Part shown: piece after piece, positions 13,963 to 14,454 of the stretch | How positions within the stretch are numbered: position 1 is the first letter of the stretch | Layout: each line of letters begins with the position of its first letter | Source: UMGS363 sp051891935 | GTDB taxonomy: Bacteria; Bacillota; Clostridia; Oscillospirales; Ruminococcaceae | Assembly: GCA_051891935.1 (NCBI GenBank) | Contig: JBJFFR010000090.1 | Location: forward strand, 1-14,454 | Reading direction: 5' to 3' | DNA length: 14,454 bases | Program-made: the position numbers and the translations under genes | The notes under the pieces: model-generated | Told to the model about the DNA's origin: nothing | Databases searched by the model: none | The model's input: the letters and a program-made list of their open reading frames with translations, nothing else

Positions 13963-14349
13963 ATGAATGATGCGGTAAAAAGCATAGCTGCGGCGGTTTG
14001 TGCGCTGTTCGGATATTTATTCGGTGAGTTTGACGGGATGATAACGGCACTTATCACGCTTATTGTACTCGACTACATAACGGGGATAATTGCGGCGGTC
14101 ATTGAGAAGAGGTTAAGCTCCGAGGTCGGTGCGAAGGGGATCGCAAAGAAGGTGATAATGCTGCTTGTGGTGGCGGTCGCGAATGTTGCTGACAGGGCGG
14201 TCATAGGTGAAGGAAATGTTCTGCGAAGTGTTGCGGCGATGTTCTACATTGCGAACGAGGGTATCAGTCTGCTTGAAAACGGTGCACGTTTGGGTGTTCC
14301 GATGCCAAAGAAGCTTATTGATATTCTTGCGCAGATAAAGGATGAATGA
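13963..14349 (+). CDS. Phage holin (Cph1/TcdE-type, phage_holin_4 family)
   Basis: A 128-residue protein with GGAGG before its ATG, 14 bases after the amidase stop. Hydrophobic segments lie at about residues 6-20, 26-47, 64-80 and 88-104. The LDYITG motif at 36-41 and the C-terminal pattern NEGISLLENGARLGVPMPKKL are diagnostic of this family. It would form membrane lesions that release the amidase at the end of the cycle. It is the last gene of the cluster; order amidase then holin is common in Clostridia prophages, where holin first is also found. Confidence 0.92.
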   Translation: MNDAVKSIAAAVCALFGYLFGEFDGMITALITLIVLDYITGIIAAVIEKRLSSEVGAKGIAKKVIMLLVVAVANVADRAVIGEGNVLRSVAAMFYIANEGISLLENGARLGVPMPKKLIDILAQIKDE

Positions 14350-14363
14350 GGGGATGCCCCCTC
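14348..14363 (+). terminator. GC-rich hairpin after the holin, possible terminator without T-run
   Basis: GAGGGG at 14348-14353 pairs with CCCCTC at 14358-14363 around ATGC. No T-run follows, so a normal intrinsic terminator is not established. It overlaps the holin stop codon. Confidence 0.3.
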
Positions 14364-14393
14364 GGGCGATTCGTAGGTTATTATGTGAGGTGC

Positions 14394-14454
14394 TAATACT
14401 AATACTAAGTTCATATCAACCTATAGACAAATACTCGGATATAATAATCCAATT
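14394..14454. repeat. Possible left end of another palindromic element, cut by the window edge
   Basis: TAATACTAAT at 14394-14403 equals the left edge of the 102-bp element plus its flank (3672-3681), and TAGACAAA follows in both at similar order. The rest differs, so this would be a related or different member. The other end lies outside the window. Confidence 0.25.

Noticed and set aside
4074..14349. Phage-tail bacteriocin (tailocin)
   Set aside because: Tailocins keep tail tube and tape measure and lose heads and terminase; this cluster is the reverse.
14342..14454. Open frame from ATG 14342 to the window edge
   Set aside because: It has no spaced ribosome site, overlaps the holin end and crosses a repeat-like stretch; 37 codons are too few to support a gene.
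14350..14454. tRNA gene as attachment site at the right end
   Set aside because: No cloverleaf or T-loop sequence is visible; the stretch is AT-rich and repeat-like.

Overview
The window looks like a piece of a Clostridia (Firmicutes) chromosome, most likely a Ruminococcus-like gut or rumen member. This is inferred from strong GGAGG-type ribosome binding sites before almost every gene, moderate base composition, a 13-base perfect complement to the Firmicutes-type 16S 3' end, and the gene families present. I could not test the species assignment.

Left part (1-2716, host genes): the tail of a coiled-coil protein carrying 21-bp heptad repeats ends at a good terminator. A lipoprotein, a patatin-like phospholipase and a 55-residue protein follow on the + strand. 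They converge on a - strand membrane protein across a palindromic region that holds a probable bidirectional terminator and GCGTAAT-type short repeats.

Middle (2717-4073): a LysR-family regulator on the - strand. It is followed by a 430-bp control region with a 102-bp palindromic element, an extended -10 promoter reading into lysR, and a separate promoter and a small palindrome reading into the phage genes.

Right part (4074-14349): fifteen tightly packed + strand phage morphogenesis and lysis genes. They are small and large terminase, portal, a short scaffold-like protein, major capsid, head-tail connector, a Minor_capsid_1-like protein, a tail-completion-like protein, a distal-tail (Dit)-like protein, a Gp37-like tail protein, a fibre with an Ig-like C-terminus, a small acidic protein, an XkdX-like peptide, an SH3-bearing amidase and a holin. 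Most neighbours overlap or abut, so the run looks like one operon from the promoter just before 4050.

The striking point is what is absent. Between the tail-completion-like gene and the Dit-like gene, where a siphophage carries its tail tube, chaperones and tape measure, there is a clean ATGA overlap instead. No integrase, repressor or replication gene lies in the window. The set could build and fill a head, add a connector and a receptor-binding tip, and lyse the cell, but it has no visible means of making a long tail. It could be a domesticated particle (gene-transfer-agent-like), a short-tailed defective element, or a reduced prophage. A second oddity is that the large terminase has no ATG, GTG or TTG start before its Walker A motif; a well-placed Shine-Dalgarno points to an ATT start.
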